Source: Hormiphora californensis (taxonomy: Eukaryota > Ctenophora > Tentaculata > Cydippida > Pleurobrachiidae). Taken from it: a DNA stretch of 64,000 nucleotides. This document shows, in pieces, positions 12,673 through 26,295 of this stretch; position 1 is the stretch's first letter, and each line of letters opens with the position of its first letter. The notes beneath the pieces are model-generated. The model saw nothing but the letters and a program-made list of their open reading frames with translations, was not told where the DNA came from and did not search any database. The translations under genes were made by a program, and so were the position numbers. Location of the stretch: positions 9,127,100 to 9,191,099 of the forward strand of contig CM035351.1 in assembly GCA_020137815.1 (NCBI GenBank). The letters are read 5' to 3'.

Positions 12673-15017
12673 CCCTTCCTTTCCCCAGTAACAGATAACG
12701 GTGAACACACCACCACCACTCCTCCAACCTCACTGACAACTTCACAGACCACCACCACCTCCCCACCACCACCATCCCAACCCTGTGTAGTAGGACGGGA
12801 CACTACGGAGATAGTCGTGACGTCACGCCCAAAACTGATGGGTCACTCACCAGAAAGGGGTATTATAATCCCACTGAGGCTCTAATCATAAAAAATCCTT
12901 TTCTCAATCTCCCCCTTCTTTTGAATTTGATTGGGTTTGCAATTTAGTCCCGTAATAAAAATCATTGGAGTAAAGAGTTGGCAACAAATAATGTGAGAAC
13001 AATTAAAGTGGTCCGATAAGTTTAGCAGAAACCAACAACTTTATGGAGCTGCTCGATTTTTTGTCTAATAAAAACGTAGGAATATCTGACTGAAAATATG
13101 ACACATGCCATGCTTTGATCTGAGACTTGAGACTGCATGAAACACTATCTGACATTATTGTGTTCTTTTTAAATGTGTTTCTCCCCATTTTTCTGCTGAA
13201 ACTAGCGGCCCCCGCTGAAAATATCTTTTTTTTCCCAATATATATGCAGAGAGATGGATCGGGTTTTTTGTGGATCGGCAGTGTAGTGTGTTTCATATTC
13301 CCTCCCTCAGGGCCCGTACAACCCCTTTATAAATCTTTTCTTTATTTTCTCGCGAATTCATTTTTCTTTCCCCCCCCCCCCTGAAAGCCCCATCTTTCTC
13401 TTAATTTTTTTTTCTCAAACAAAAGCATAATACCACTTTCCTTTCACTATTTTTTGGCCCCCTTTCTTTTCTTGGCACTAGGTTTCTACAATCCAGAATC
13501 CAGTCAAACTTTGATTTTCCGGACCTCGTATACCTCAAAAAACCCCAAAAGGGCGGGAAAAAAGGTTTTTTACTGCGAATTAGACAATGTACTTTATATT
13601 CCCCTGTTTTTTACTCTTTTAAAAATTGCATTATAACTCTTCTCCCCCCTCCCATTTCACTCCAAACCAGTTTCCATGTACTTAGCGTGTTCCACTGCGT
13701 GTGTGATATATATTTGTTGCTTTAAACTGGTTTATTACCCGTTATTCCAACCTGCCTTTCCGCTGCTCCCAGGCGAGATCCACCCGCAGCCCGCCTCACC
13801 CACCGCCACAGCTGTACCCGTACCGGAGCATTCAACCACCACTGCTCCTGCAAGCACCGCTGTTGTGAATGTGACTACAAGTTCATTCCCAAAGGGGCGG
13901 CACTGACAAACAAGTGTGACAACCCCGATCGGGTAACACCAACAACAAAGAAAACCATTTGGCAAACAATTTTCTGATCAAAAAAACATTGCGAAAAATT
14001 AAACCATAATATAATCCCCTTGTTAGTAGTGCGAGAGAGAGGGGAGCAGTGAGCGAGGCACGTTGCACGGTTTAATTGGTAGATCACAATTCCCCACACC
14101 CCCAGCCCCCACGTTTTAAAATCACCATGGTAACCGGGTTTAAAAATACCTGGAAACACGCTGTTCCCCCTGGTTGTACATTGTTATTTACCCCCCCTTT
14201 TTTCTAACCCCCCCCTACGCGGCCGGGTTTTATCATTACACGCAGTCTGCGCCCTATACGCTACTTATCCGGCGTGCAGAAATGTTTTTCATCTAATAAC
14301 CCATAACACGCCGATTCTCTAACTCCTTTTTCCCCATTGTTACCTGTTTAAAAAAATAAAAATGGAAAAAAAGGTTGTAACCATGGGAAAAGGTGTTGTA
14401 AAATGGAACAATGTTGTACCTTTAACGAAACCCTGGTAACACGTTTGTTTTTTACCCTTAAAAACTGTACCAGGCAACAAACCCTCTCCCTGCGTGACAC
14501 GTATTTAAATGGTAGTAGGGGGAACAGCAAAAGCAGCACTATTACCACCCCGGACGACCCAGTACGGGAGAAATGCGGCAGTAGCATCACCACCGCGGCA
14601 TCCTCCGATACTATTGAAGGTGTGACATACTTTACGCTCAGCTCCGATTTTCGACACTAAAAAGTGCTAAGCATCGTGCTCGGGATCCTAACATTCGTGT
14701 TCGCTGCTACCACGTTCCTCCTTGCTGCAAAGCAAACGGCCCAAAGGAGCCTCCCCCCAACCACCTACTATACCATCCAGCTATACCAACCAGCTACCTT
14801 CGGACATTAATATATCAGCTAGCAGGCTACATGCAGCCCAGATAAATGGAACTTGCTATAATCGTCGGTGTTGTGAATGGTTGACTCGTCTACTTCTCGA
14901 CTTGCTCTAATCTAATCTCTCCTACTCATTGTCTCCTCCACTACTCTATACCCATCCTCGCTATATATCTCACTCAGCTACTCTTCTGGCTGTCTCTCTA
15001 TCTGTCTCTCTCCTCTG

Positions 15018-15048
<31 letters not shown>

Positions 15049-16151
15049 AGTCTCTGTCTCTCTCTGTCTCTCTCTCTCTCTCTCTGATCTCTCTCCTTGT
15101 ACTTCTCTCTCTCTCTCTCTCTATTTCTATCTCGTTCTCTCTGTATTTCTATTTGTCTTTGTCACTGTATGTCTCTATATCTTGTCGACCTCCCTGGCAC
15201 ATCATCTCCCAGAGACGTCATATCTGGGGGACCACCAGCGACGTTGCAGTTGCTGCCGGAAAAGTGCGTCACTGTCACGGTTTCCTGCCAGTACATGGCG
15301 GGTGGTTCCCCAGATGTGACGTGTCCGGGCTGTCTCCTCCTCCCACAAAGGGGCTCATCATTCTCTCATATTCTGCTTTGCTACTTATAATTGCAGCTAT
15401 TCTCCCAGCCTTGAGCCCTTGAAGTATTGCTATTATTATTCTGCCCGTATCACTGTTTAAAGCAGCGAGAAGAGAGAATTGTCAAGTTATTTTTGTATTA
15501 ATAGACGGGAGTTATTTTAACTAGGAAGAGGTTAACTAAGATAGGTAGGGGGTTATCTAGCTATACAGCTATAAAAATTAAAGAGGAGTTGCTAAAAATA
15601 TCAGCCGAGAATAGCCACTAATTTCTGGGACCTCTAATAATATCACCGCCCACATCTTTAAATCATCCCCTCACCGCCCACTTTTAGCTACAGACTGTGA
15701 AGCAACAATCCAAAATATCACTCTTTATCACCTTTTGTGTGTGTGTGTGTGCGGTGTGAACTGGGAGTGTGAATGCCGAGTGTGATTTTGTAAGCTAGAA
15801 AGCTGACAGTAAATGATTTCGCTGACACATTCAACTGCAACCTTCTTCCTCCCCTAATCCAACCCTCTCTCCCCTGGTACAGTTACTGACGGGGTTAACC
15901 CCAAGGAGCAGCAAGTGAAGGAGAAGACAGAGAAGTGGAGGACCGTTGCTATAGTGATGGCTATTCTCTGTTCAGTGTTCGGTGTGATCAGTGTGATACT
16001 GGGTCTCAACCTCCTGAGGCGATGGTGTAGTGGCTCTAAGAAACAGAGCCCAAGTAGCACAAACAATAAGGGTACCTATAACCCGCTCAGTGCAAATGCA
16101 AATGACTATCCAGCCCGAATACCGGTGTTTCAGCAAAATAACAAAGTTTAG
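11376..16151 (+). CDS. Semaphorin-like transmembrane protein, 3' exons only
   Basis: This is the C-terminal part of a semaphorin, a cell-surface guidance and adhesion ligand of the plexin-receptor system. The first exon (11376-11536) reads the end of the Sema beta-propeller (LFVGTGVSVSKV..SRC) followed by the PSI hallmark RDPYCGWC. Exon 12380-12428 supplies the PSI end (W...D...SCP). Exon 12689 to about 12784 and exon 13773 to about 13890 encode Thr/Pro/Ser-rich, mucin-like stalk and enter in phase 1. The last exon (15883-16151) encodes a basic juxtamembrane stretch, a hydrophobic segment (VAIVMAILCSVFGVISVILG), the stop-transfer LLRRWC and a short tail ending FQQNNKV. AATAAA follows at 16224. 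Odd: the first exon ends in phase 2 while 12380 reads best in phase 0, so an unseen exon or a one-base error lies between. Middle exon borders are uncertain, and the Sema domain body is missing at the gap. Confidence 0.75.
12603..12672. repeat. (CA)n microsatellite in semaphorin intron
   Basis: An interrupted CA dinucleotide run just upstream of the acceptor of the stalk exon at 12689. A poly-A run (about 12491-12511) and a short C run lie just upstream. Confidence 0.9.
14473..14812 (+). pseudogene. Candidate alternative semaphorin stalk/TM exon with in-frame stop
   Basis: A Ser/Thr-rich frame (SSTITTPDDP...SSITTAASSDT) runs to a TAA at 14658-14660. Directly after it, in the same frame, comes a hydrophobic segment (VLSIVLGILTFVFAATTFLL) with a basic flank and a short tail ending YQPATFGH and a stop at 14810-14812. 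This mirrors the real terminal exon at 15883: stalk, membrane helix, short tail. A phase-1 donor (GAAG|GTGTGA, exon end 14619) would instead join the stalk to the 15883 exon. It may therefore be a stalk exon plus a decayed duplicate of the membrane exon, or an alternative terminal exon with a consensus error. The entry phase (2) does not match the neighbouring exon I found. Confidence 0.35.
15000..15130. repeat. (CT)n-type microsatellite
   Basis: Interrupted CT/CTGT repeats between the candidate semaphorin exons. About 15180-15422 downstream is open and includes a hydrophobic stretch (LIILSYSALLLIIAAIL), but no convincing splice structure links it to the gene. Confidence 0.85.
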
Positions 16152-16223
16152 CTGAAGTGTCTCTCGTGTACAGTGCCGTACAATGAGTTTGTTTTGCGTG
16201 TGTTGACCACTCCAATTTGTTGA

Positions 16224-16229
16224 AATAAA
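16224..16229 (+). terminator. Poly(A) signal AATAAA of the semaphorin gene
   Basis: A canonical AATAAA lies 73 bases after the semaphorin stop codon at 16149-16151. It is a short, plausible 3' UTR. Confidence 0.7.
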
Positions 16230-18361
16230 GAGAAAGGCCAGAAAGTTGAGGCCAAGGAGACGATTGTGAAGAGAAAGAGAGCGTTGTTTTTACATTTCAA
16301 TTTATAACGTTGCGTGCCACGTTTTTTAACCAATATCTCTGCCCTAACACCAATTCCAGTTTGGCCACTTCAGCAGGATGAATCCTTTCCAAAAACACCT
16401 GAAAAGGAGAGAGAAGGGCTGAGGGTAAACGTGTGTGTGTTATTTACGATGCTGAATGTGTTTTGATGTTTTATCTAAAGAGAGAGAGATGGAGAGACAA
16501 AAACCCGAGTGTGCATGGTTTGTGATCTACATGTGAATGAAGTCAGCTGCTTTATTTACCCTCTGTTTTTGAAAAGTTTGGGTATGCGCTGTTCACTCAC
16601 CTCACACAATACTTCAAAAGTGGTGTCTCGGTTGCCAGTGAGATATGACTGCCAATGGAGGGAGAGAGTTAACAACTATACTTGTGATATTGGGGTGAAA
16701 TGGGGTGTAACTCTGTCTGGAGTTCTGTTTGTAAATAGATTATTTATTTTCCTTAGACAACGTATGTCAGATAAACAATTTAATATTATCATTAGGAGCC
16801 CGTGTTTGAAGGTTTCACCTCTCAGACTTATTTTCAGATAGTGTTTTATCTTTTGTTCTGAAAATGTTATTATAAAGTCTGTTATTATAAACCAGTTATA
16901 GGTTAATAAAGAATGCCGGTCTCCGTAAGTTTTTTTAATGAACAAGTGAAAGACTGCATCCTGTTTTTGATGAAGACCACATTAGCTAAAAAGAGACAAA
17001 TAGAGAGTGTGTAATGTGTATGTTGTTTGTTTGTCTGATGATTGAGTTGAAAAACATCTTTATTGTCGTTGTTTGCTACTTCTTTTTTTCACTAACACAA
17101 AAAAAACCCGTGTGATTTAATTAGTCGTGATTGGACTTATTGGCCCTGTCGTGGTACCGACAGTGGTACTACCACTACCAGATCGTTGGTGACCAGCGTT
17201 CCTGGACTCAGGATCTGTAGGCCATTGTGTTTTGCTGATAAAAACTGAGTGGTGGTGAAAAGTGCTGAAAAGTGTACTTTACACTGATATCGGTTTGCGC
17301 GCCGTCCAAAACCGCGCGTACAGTCGTGTGGCTCCAGTTGGTGAAATTACTGCCAAGCAGTGGTACTGGCTGAAATAGATGGACTGCTACGTTTCCTGTA
17401 CGGATTATATTTGTAGGTTCCCTCAATCTCAAATACACCGCTCCACGTCAAAAGTTGAAGTAGAGAGAATGGAGAATAAAGAAAGGCGAGTGGAGTGGGC
17501 CGTGGGTTCCTAATTCTGACGGTGAGTAGTAACTATATTATCATGACATGAGACTGCCATTGGTCACTGAGCATTGGACTTCCCTAATGTCTTGCCCTTC
17601 TCTCCGTCTAATTTCGGGCTGTAATTTACCAATGCGTACTATAGTGTGGGTAGGGGTTTAAAATTTTAAAAGAATTTGTTGGAAAATTACCCTCTCATGG
17701 AGGACTACCGACCAACTGCTATTCAGCATTTTTTGGTGTCCCCTGGGGGCAACTGGGAAACCCTTAATTTGTCTTTAAAAATTTTTGCTCTCTCACCAAA
17801 AGATACCCTTGCAATTCTCCGGGCTGTTAGTAAGCCCCTTTTTGCAGCACTAAACCAGGTTTCCCAAATAAAGCCCTGTTTGTCCCAAAAAGAAGGTTGA
17901 ACCTAACCAAGTAATCCCCACGAAAATGTCCCCATGTGGGGAAAGGGGGGGGGGGGGGGGGCCCCCGCCATGGCCCCATTACTTTTCGGGAAAGGGCCCC
18001 CAGTACTTTCAGGATTTAGACAAAAATATGATTTTTTTGGCCCAAAAAAACCCCAAAAAAATTTTCTGGGGCTCCGCTGTCGCTTCGCCCGATTATTAAA
18101 ATTTTTAAATAAAAAAGTCATTTTATGTCATTTTTCACTGCCAAAAAATTTTTGGGGCCCCACCCCCTTTCAAAACTTCCCCCAAACATCCCGGGAAGTA
18201 ATGCTGTATCTTCCGTTGCTTTGTCGAGCTCCCTATTCAACCATCTAAATCTCCTTCTTTATTATTTCTCTCCCTCCACGAGCCGATTGCACGGACCTTC
18301 CTTCACTACTTGGTTCACACTGTCACCAGACTAGCTTGCTCTCAGACAAAAAGAATTTGCT

Positions 18362-18660
18362 TTTTGGGGAAGAAAAGAGGAAAAAAGAGAGAGGGGAGAG
18401 AAAAGAGAGAGAGGGGAGAAGGGGTGAAAAAAGAGAGGGAGAGAAAGAAAAGAGAGAGAGAGAAGAGAGAGAGGAGAGAGGGGGGAAAAGAAAAGGAGAA
18501 AAGAGAGAGAGAGAGAGAAAAGAGAAAAAAAAAAGGGGAGCGGAGAGATAACGAAGAAGGAAGAGATTTAAAGGAGAAAAAGCGGGGAGAGAAGGGAGAC
18601 ATACAAGGAGGGGGGAGAGATGGGAGAGAGACAAATAGGGAGAAGGAAAGAGAGAGATAG
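18362..18660. repeat. Purine-rich (GA/GGGAGA) tract
   Basis: About 300 bases of nearly pure A/G on the plus strand with GAGAGA and AAAAGAG runs, flanked on both sides by homopolymer-distorted sequence. Lys/Arg/Glu-rich frames inside it are compositional. Confidence 0.85.
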
Positions 18661-19370
18661 TGTTGGGGGAGAAAGGATGGGCATATCCCTACTGGCAAAA
18701 GGGCCTCTGGAACACGTGTTTAAAGGATAGTGTGGATGGTTTTTGGATGCCCAAAGGTCACGTAAATCAGGGGTTCCTGATTTTTTTCCCCTTTGTAAAA
18801 GGGGCCTGCCCCAAAAATGAATCCACCTTTCTCACCTTCACTATTGGGCGCACATTCCCCTTGTTTGTTTTATTTTGGTGCCCCGAGTTTCCCCTCAGAT
18901 TTTTTAACTGGATTTTTGGGTTGCCCCTTAATATTAGGAGAATTCAAACTATCACCTTGCTGAAATTAATTATTACTCATCATTCAACAAGAATCTAAAG
19001 TTTTGGCCCGGCTAGAAAATATTACATGAGTTTCTTCTGTCTGGCGGCGCCAGGGGGGGGGGTTTCTGAGCGCACGCGGCTGCCATTGCCCAAAATTATA
19101 ACAGATTATTTTTTTGATAATAAAAAGGGGGTTTTCGTCGCTAGCCCGGACCCCCCTACATGTAGGGACACATGAGGGATATGTTGAGGGGGCAAAAAAC
19201 TAAAAGCTAACTATATTCTAGGGGTAAAACTAGAATGTTTTGTTCTTTCTCCCCAAGTACCCCCCCATCTCTACCCTTTTACTTGAATTTTTGACAATGA
19301 AAAATGTTAGTTTTCAAAATTTTATAGAACTTCGAAATAAAAATCTCAGTTTTCTCGGTTTTCCCTTTTT

Positions 19371-19650
19371 TTTTTACTCTCTTTTTTTACCCCTCCCCCC
19401 TCTCTTTTTTCTCTCTCCTCTCTCCCCTCCCCTCTCTCTCTCTCTCTCTCCTCTCTCTCTCCCCCCCCCCCCGTCCTCTCTCTTTTTATCTCTCTCTCGC
19501 CCCCTCTCTCCTCTCTCTCTCTCTCTCTCTCCCCGGCCTCCTCTTTTCCTCCCCCTCTCTCTCTCCCCCTTTTTCCCCTCTCCCCCTCTCCCCTCCCCTC
19601 CCCCCTTCTCCCCTCCTCCCCTCTCTCTTCCCCTTCTCTCTTTTCCTTTT
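19371..19650. repeat. Pyrimidine-rich (CT) tract
   Basis: About 280 bases of C/T with CTCTCT runs and C homopolymers, again bordered by homopolymer-rich sequence. No gene. Confidence 0.85.
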
Positions 19651-20092
19651 GGGGGTTTTTTTTTTTACCTTTTTTTTTGGGGTAGTGCTGACAGATAGGG
19701 GGGGGAAAATTCCCGTCATGAAGGCTGTGTGCAGACATAGCAAATCTTCCCTCTTTGTTAGCTCACAAATTCCTCCCCAGATTTGCATATGATGTGCAGT
19801 AATAGTTAAGATTTCTTTTGTTTTCTCTCAGCGGCAGTCTAGTGTGTGTTATAACTTTCTATACAGCTCTATATTTCCCTGGCGTGGGTTTCTCTCGTAT
19901 TGTTAGTTTACTCATGTCACAACTTGCTGTCTCAGTCTCGTCCGACCTCCCTCCAGGACCAGTTGTTTTAAGAATGAAGTAATATGACGTTTCATAGCTT
20001 CTCACAGCTTGTTGAGTAAGGGATGGATTAGGGTTACTCGGCAACTCACAGCCACTAGCCACTGTCGGATCATGAGTTAAATGTTCCCACGC

Positions 20093-20196
<104 letters not shown>

Positions 20197-20784
20197 GGCC
20201 CCACCATCTGCTTTCCTCCACAGACGTATGTTCAGCAGCATGACGTGTAAAGTCATGTGACACTGGTCAAATCAGGTTAGTGGTTATCGGGTGACATGGT
20301 CGTAGAAAGAGACTGATAGGACGTAGACGGAGAGGGTCAGGGAGGGAAGTTAGAGAGTCAGGGAGTGAAGTTAGAGAGAGTGGCGATGGTAATAAGAGAG
20401 AAAGAAGCAAGCAATCTATAGTGTAACAGGAGAAGTCTGAAGATAAAACGCTTGGTAAAAGCCTTCGTGTTCGTTATCACAATCCATTATTCTCATCCCT
20501 TTTACCGCTGCAGCAGTTTGCCCTACCGACCACTCCCAAAATAATGCCCCATTTTCCCATCACTGACATGATGCCCTTGCAACCCTTTTTAACTCTTTTA
20601 ATTAGCCACCGCCAATCAGTTCTGACACAATATCCTGCAACTTGCAAATGAGTGAGCTGGTAAAATGTATGATGTAATGTCACGTGTCCAGTCACGTGAC
20701 CTAACACGCTGCTGCGGGCTGTTGACAGTTGACGAGGAATATCGTATTTCTCTGTGAGCCGCTGAAGGATAGCCGGGTGTGTGC

Positions 20785-20791
20785 GAGAGAG

Positions 20792-20865
<74 letters not shown>

Positions 20866-20883
20866 TAGAGAGAGAAAGAGAGA
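20785..20883. repeat. (GA)n microsatellite
   Basis: A GA array with a few interruptions, about 35 bases upstream of a non-coding block shared by both tubulin genes. Confidence 0.95.
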
Positions 20884-20916
20884 TAGCATATAGCCCACTA
20901 TATTATACGAGGTGAT

Positions 20917-20936
20917 GTTACTTTGTTGGCTTGTGT
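20917..20936 (+). promoter_or_regulatory. 20-bp block shared upstream of both alpha-tubulin genes
   Basis: The block GTTACTTTGTTGGCTTGTGT is identical at 27226-27245 before the second tubulin gene. Weaker similarity continues for about 150 bases in both places, including a TTTG(C/T)AGCTTGA motif and an ACTATTTATT motif. The duplicated unit therefore probably included promoter or first-intron sequence. Its function is inferred from conservation only. Confidence 0.45.
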
Positions 20937-21099
20937 GCGAATTCTGTAACACTCTTTTTCCAGTGCTACTATTTTTAGATCTTTTCCCGCGTACCCTTCA
21001 ATGGGGTGCGGCGCAATGAGAGGAAATTTACCTTTGGGTCCTTTATTTGCAGCTTGATATCTCAGTTCGCTAATCCTTTGTCGGTCAGACTATTTATTA

Positions 21100-23234
<2,135 letters not shown>

Positions 23235-23323
23235 AGAGCTACCAAAGTGGGTGATCTTTTCTCAGAGAGATAATGAGAATTCCTGAAGGGACGATTGCTA
23301 GCAGAAATATTGTTGAAAAAAGA

Positions 23324-23329
23324 AATAAA
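23324..23329 (+). terminator. Poly(A) signal of alpha-tubulin 1
   Basis: AATAAA, 89 bases after the stop codon. Confidence 0.75.
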
Positions 23330-23753
23330 GTAATATTATTTTCCCTTTTTGTTTTGTGATTAAAATACCGATTGTATAACGCCGAATTACCAATGATGCA
23401 TTTATTTTTACAGTCAACTTGGATTATCTTATTTTGTCAGGGGACAGGGCCGGGATGGCAACAAAAGAGCACATGCGTATATACATAATAGTATAATAAC
23501 GCTGTCAGAGCATTGGCCTGGCAAGTATAACGTGCGTATAAATAAATATTCTTGTTGAGATTTTCAACAAGAGCAACGGGGAACTAGCTCACACATTCTG
23601 GCTTCATCGTAGCTAGCTCTTACCCACTTTTCGGCACACATAGTAGGAAATGCTTAACCCTGACCCTAAAGGATAGCCCCGACTGTGACACTTACCCAAG
23701 CCTAAACCCTAGAGCGGAATAACCGCTCTGAATAATAAATGCTCTGACATGTC

Positions 23754-23819
23754 ATCTTCCCGCCTGTGAGATTTCCCTTACATGACAATTGACAAGGGAA
23801 ATCTCACAGGCGGGAAGAT
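23754..23819. repeat. Perfect 26-bp hairpin, 14-nt loop
   Basis: Arms 23754-23779 and 23794-23819 (starting ATCTTCCCGCCTGTG) are exact reverse complements around ACATGACAATTGAC. It lies about 520 bases after the tubulin 1 stop. It could be a small palindromic MITE or the stem of a small-RNA precursor; nothing else in the sequence decides between them. Confidence 0.8.
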
Positions 23820-23829
23820 ATGCAAAAAA

Positions 23830-24080
23830 GTTTAGCAGAATCCTCAACTTCTAGCAACGTATACTTTTAGTGATCATGTTCAAAGAATGGCATGTCTGGC
23901 GCCACAGACCCCATCTGAGCACACTGAATCAAATCGGGGTCTGGTGCCGCCAGACAGAGAATGGCCAACCAGAGCAGGATTGGGTTAAAATGATGTCACA
24001 AATCGTGCCAATCCGAATTAAATGCCTATAATGTTTTGTTGAGTAAGTAAATAATGTTAGTATAATTGGTATCATATTGG
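23830..24080. other. Intergenic, with a remnant of the CGATTTA-type element
   Basis: No gene. About 23905-23955 contains ACCCCATCTGAGC and AAATCGGGGTCTGG, which resemble internal and terminal pieces of the pogo-like elements described next. Confidence 0.5.
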
Positions 24081-24528
24081 TACAGTCGGACCCCGATTTA
24101 CCTGTTAGTAGAGTCGATAACGACATCGACCCCTCCCAATTGTTCCAGTTTTTGTCACACCTGTTTGGAGCCTCGACACGACCTCTAAACAGGTGTTACT
24201 TTTTCACTGTTTTCATCATGGTGTAATCAGCATTTGAAATGGTGTTGATCATAACAAAAACCGAACTATTTTTTTGACTTGGGGTAAAACCATGGGTGTC
24301 AAAAGTTAGCTCTAGTTAGCTCTGAGTAACCATCCGGAGACTCTAAGAGATATTTCAAGCCGTTCTCCCGTAATCATTATTCATTAATCCCGGTGGAGAA
24401 AATAATACAATGTGGACGTACGTGAGCGCTGGCAGGCTGTTTACATCTTGTTGTATGTCTCTCACTCTCTCTGGAAAATCCGCACGTGCGAATGCGCTGC
24501 GCGAGATAACTCTCTCTACAAGGGGGAG

Positions 24529-24530
<2 letters not shown>

Positions 24531-24602
<72 letters not shown>
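24531..24602. repeat. (GA)n microsatellite inside foldback copy 1
   Basis: An uninterrupted GA array at the position where the second family copy (about 60670) has only a short GGAGAGAC, so the array expanded after insertion. Confidence 0.95.
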
Positions 24603-24603
<1 letters not shown>

Positions 24604-24690
24604 GCACATTAACGTATACAATAAAGTTTAGGTAGTAGTAGTGGGCATTTAGCGCACGTAAATAAGGCGGTGAAATGTTGTCAAAAATAG

Positions 24691-26295
24691 CCTGAACCTA
24701 GAAATCATTAGGGGCAAGCTAATTTTTGCACAATTCGATAGTCAATAGGCCCCTGGACCACCAAAAAAAAAGTCCCAAGCCCAAATGTTGGGGGAAGTGC
24801 CCCTAATTGGCCCTAATTGATTACAGTGTATTTGTAGTCATCAATTAAATCGAAAATCGTCTTAGGAAAGGAGTAGAGGAAAAACCGAGGGCACTAAAAT
24901 GTCCAGCGTCCTCGCATTAGTGGGGGTAGGTGCTGGAATTAAGTCTCTATCTCATCTGGTTAATTAGATATGTACAGTCGGACCCCGATTTAGTGGCCCC
25001 CGATTTAGTGGCACCCCGATTTAGTGGCAGGATTTTTTTCCCCCAAAAATTTTTTTGAATTTTTTTTTGTGAAATTTTTTTGAAATTTTTTTGAAAATTT
25101 TTCAAAGAAACACCAGCCACGTCCGAATCGTTTTTCGAATCAGTGAATCTTATCGAATGTCCTGCTGCTAATTAGACGGTTCGGAACGAACCGATACGTG
25201 ATCCCCATGGGGTCATTGAATCACAAGTTCACCAAGCGTCAAAATTTCGATTCTATGGGGATCACGTTTCGATTCGTCCCGAACCGTCTAATTAGTAGCA
25301 GGACATGCGATAAGATGCACCGATTCGAAACAGGATTCGGACGTGGCTGGTATACGTTTTAAAACTTTTTTTTGCAAAATTTTACAGTAAGATTGCCAAT
25401 GCTTTGATCGGTGCTCCCCATAAATTTTGAGAGAAAAAGTTATTTTGAAATTTTGATACTTCCTCACCCGCTTAGGGTGCCCCAATTCGGCATGGTATCA
25501 CGTATCGGTTCGTCTCGAACCCGCTAATTAGACAGGATATCCAGTAAGCTACACCGATTCGGAACACAAATCGGACGGGCCGGTATAACTTAGAAAATTT
25601 TTCACAATTTTTTTGAAAAAATTATTTTATAGTTTTCTATTTCTAATCAAAAATGATCATGTCAACAATACATGAACATTGCATATAACAGTTAGAGGTG
25701 TCTTTAGTTTTAGTATAGCATTTTGGGCATAAAATAGGTTTTTATGGGCCACATATGGCTCACCTCGATTTAGTGGCACCCCGATTTAGAGGCAGGATTT
25801 TTTTTCCCCCGAGGATGCCACTAAATCGGGGTCCGACTGTAATTGGATAATTAGCTGTGCGCATAGCCGTTTTTAGCCATACGGCTATAGCCACTTGGGA
25901 ATGGTTTAGAGACTTTTCACTGGTGCCATTTTGTAGGCAATAGCTAAGTTATGGGGCAATAGCTAAGTTATGACTATAGCCATATGGCCAAAAACGGCTA
26001 TGCGCACAGCTAATTATCTAATTATCTAATTAACCAGACGAGATAGAGACTTAATTCCGGCACCTACCCCCCACTAATGCGAGGACGCTGGACATTTTAG
26101 TGCCCTTGGTTTTTCCTCTACTCCTTTTCTAAGACGATTTTCGATTTAATTGATGACTACAAATACACTGTAATCAATAAGGGCCAATTAGGGGCACTTC
26201 CCCCAACATTTGGGCTTGGGACTTTTTTTGGTGGTCCAGGGGCCTATTGACTATCGGATTGTGCAAAAATTAGCTTGCCCCTAATGATTTCTAGG
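24691..26295. repeat. Inverted repeat of about 280-bp arms
   Basis: About 24691-24970 and 26012-26295 are nearly identical in inverse orientation (for example ATTAGGGGCAAGCTAATTTT against its complement near 26265). It sits inside foldback copy 1 and is absent from the copy at 60.6-61.0 kb, so it is a later insertion. A second small inverted pair (GCTGTGCGCATAGCCGTTTT, about 25854-25890 and 25974-26012) borders its right arm. Confidence 0.8.
24973..25841. mobile_element. Inner pogo-like MITE
   Basis: It begins TACAGTCGGACCCCGATTTA with tandem GATTTAGTGGC motifs and ends with their inverse (ATCGGGGTCCGACTGTA). It is the same family as the outer element at 24081-26642. It contains a further inverted pair, about 25105-25210 and 25255-25350 (CCACGTCCGAATC, TAATTAGACGGTTCGG). 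No transposase is encoded. Confidence 0.7.

Noticed and set aside
12534-12803. Minus-strand Val/Cys-rich frame over the CA repeat
   Set aside because: It is only the complement of the (CA)n repeat and the semaphorin stalk exon.
18310-18660. Lys/Arg/Glu-rich protein resembling a coiled coil
   Set aside because: Compositional artefact of a purine-only tract.
24410-24631. Frames across the (GA)n repeat, and Arg/Glu- or Ser/Leu-repeat proteins near other microsatellites
   Set aside because: Translations of dinucleotide repeats in transposon sequence.
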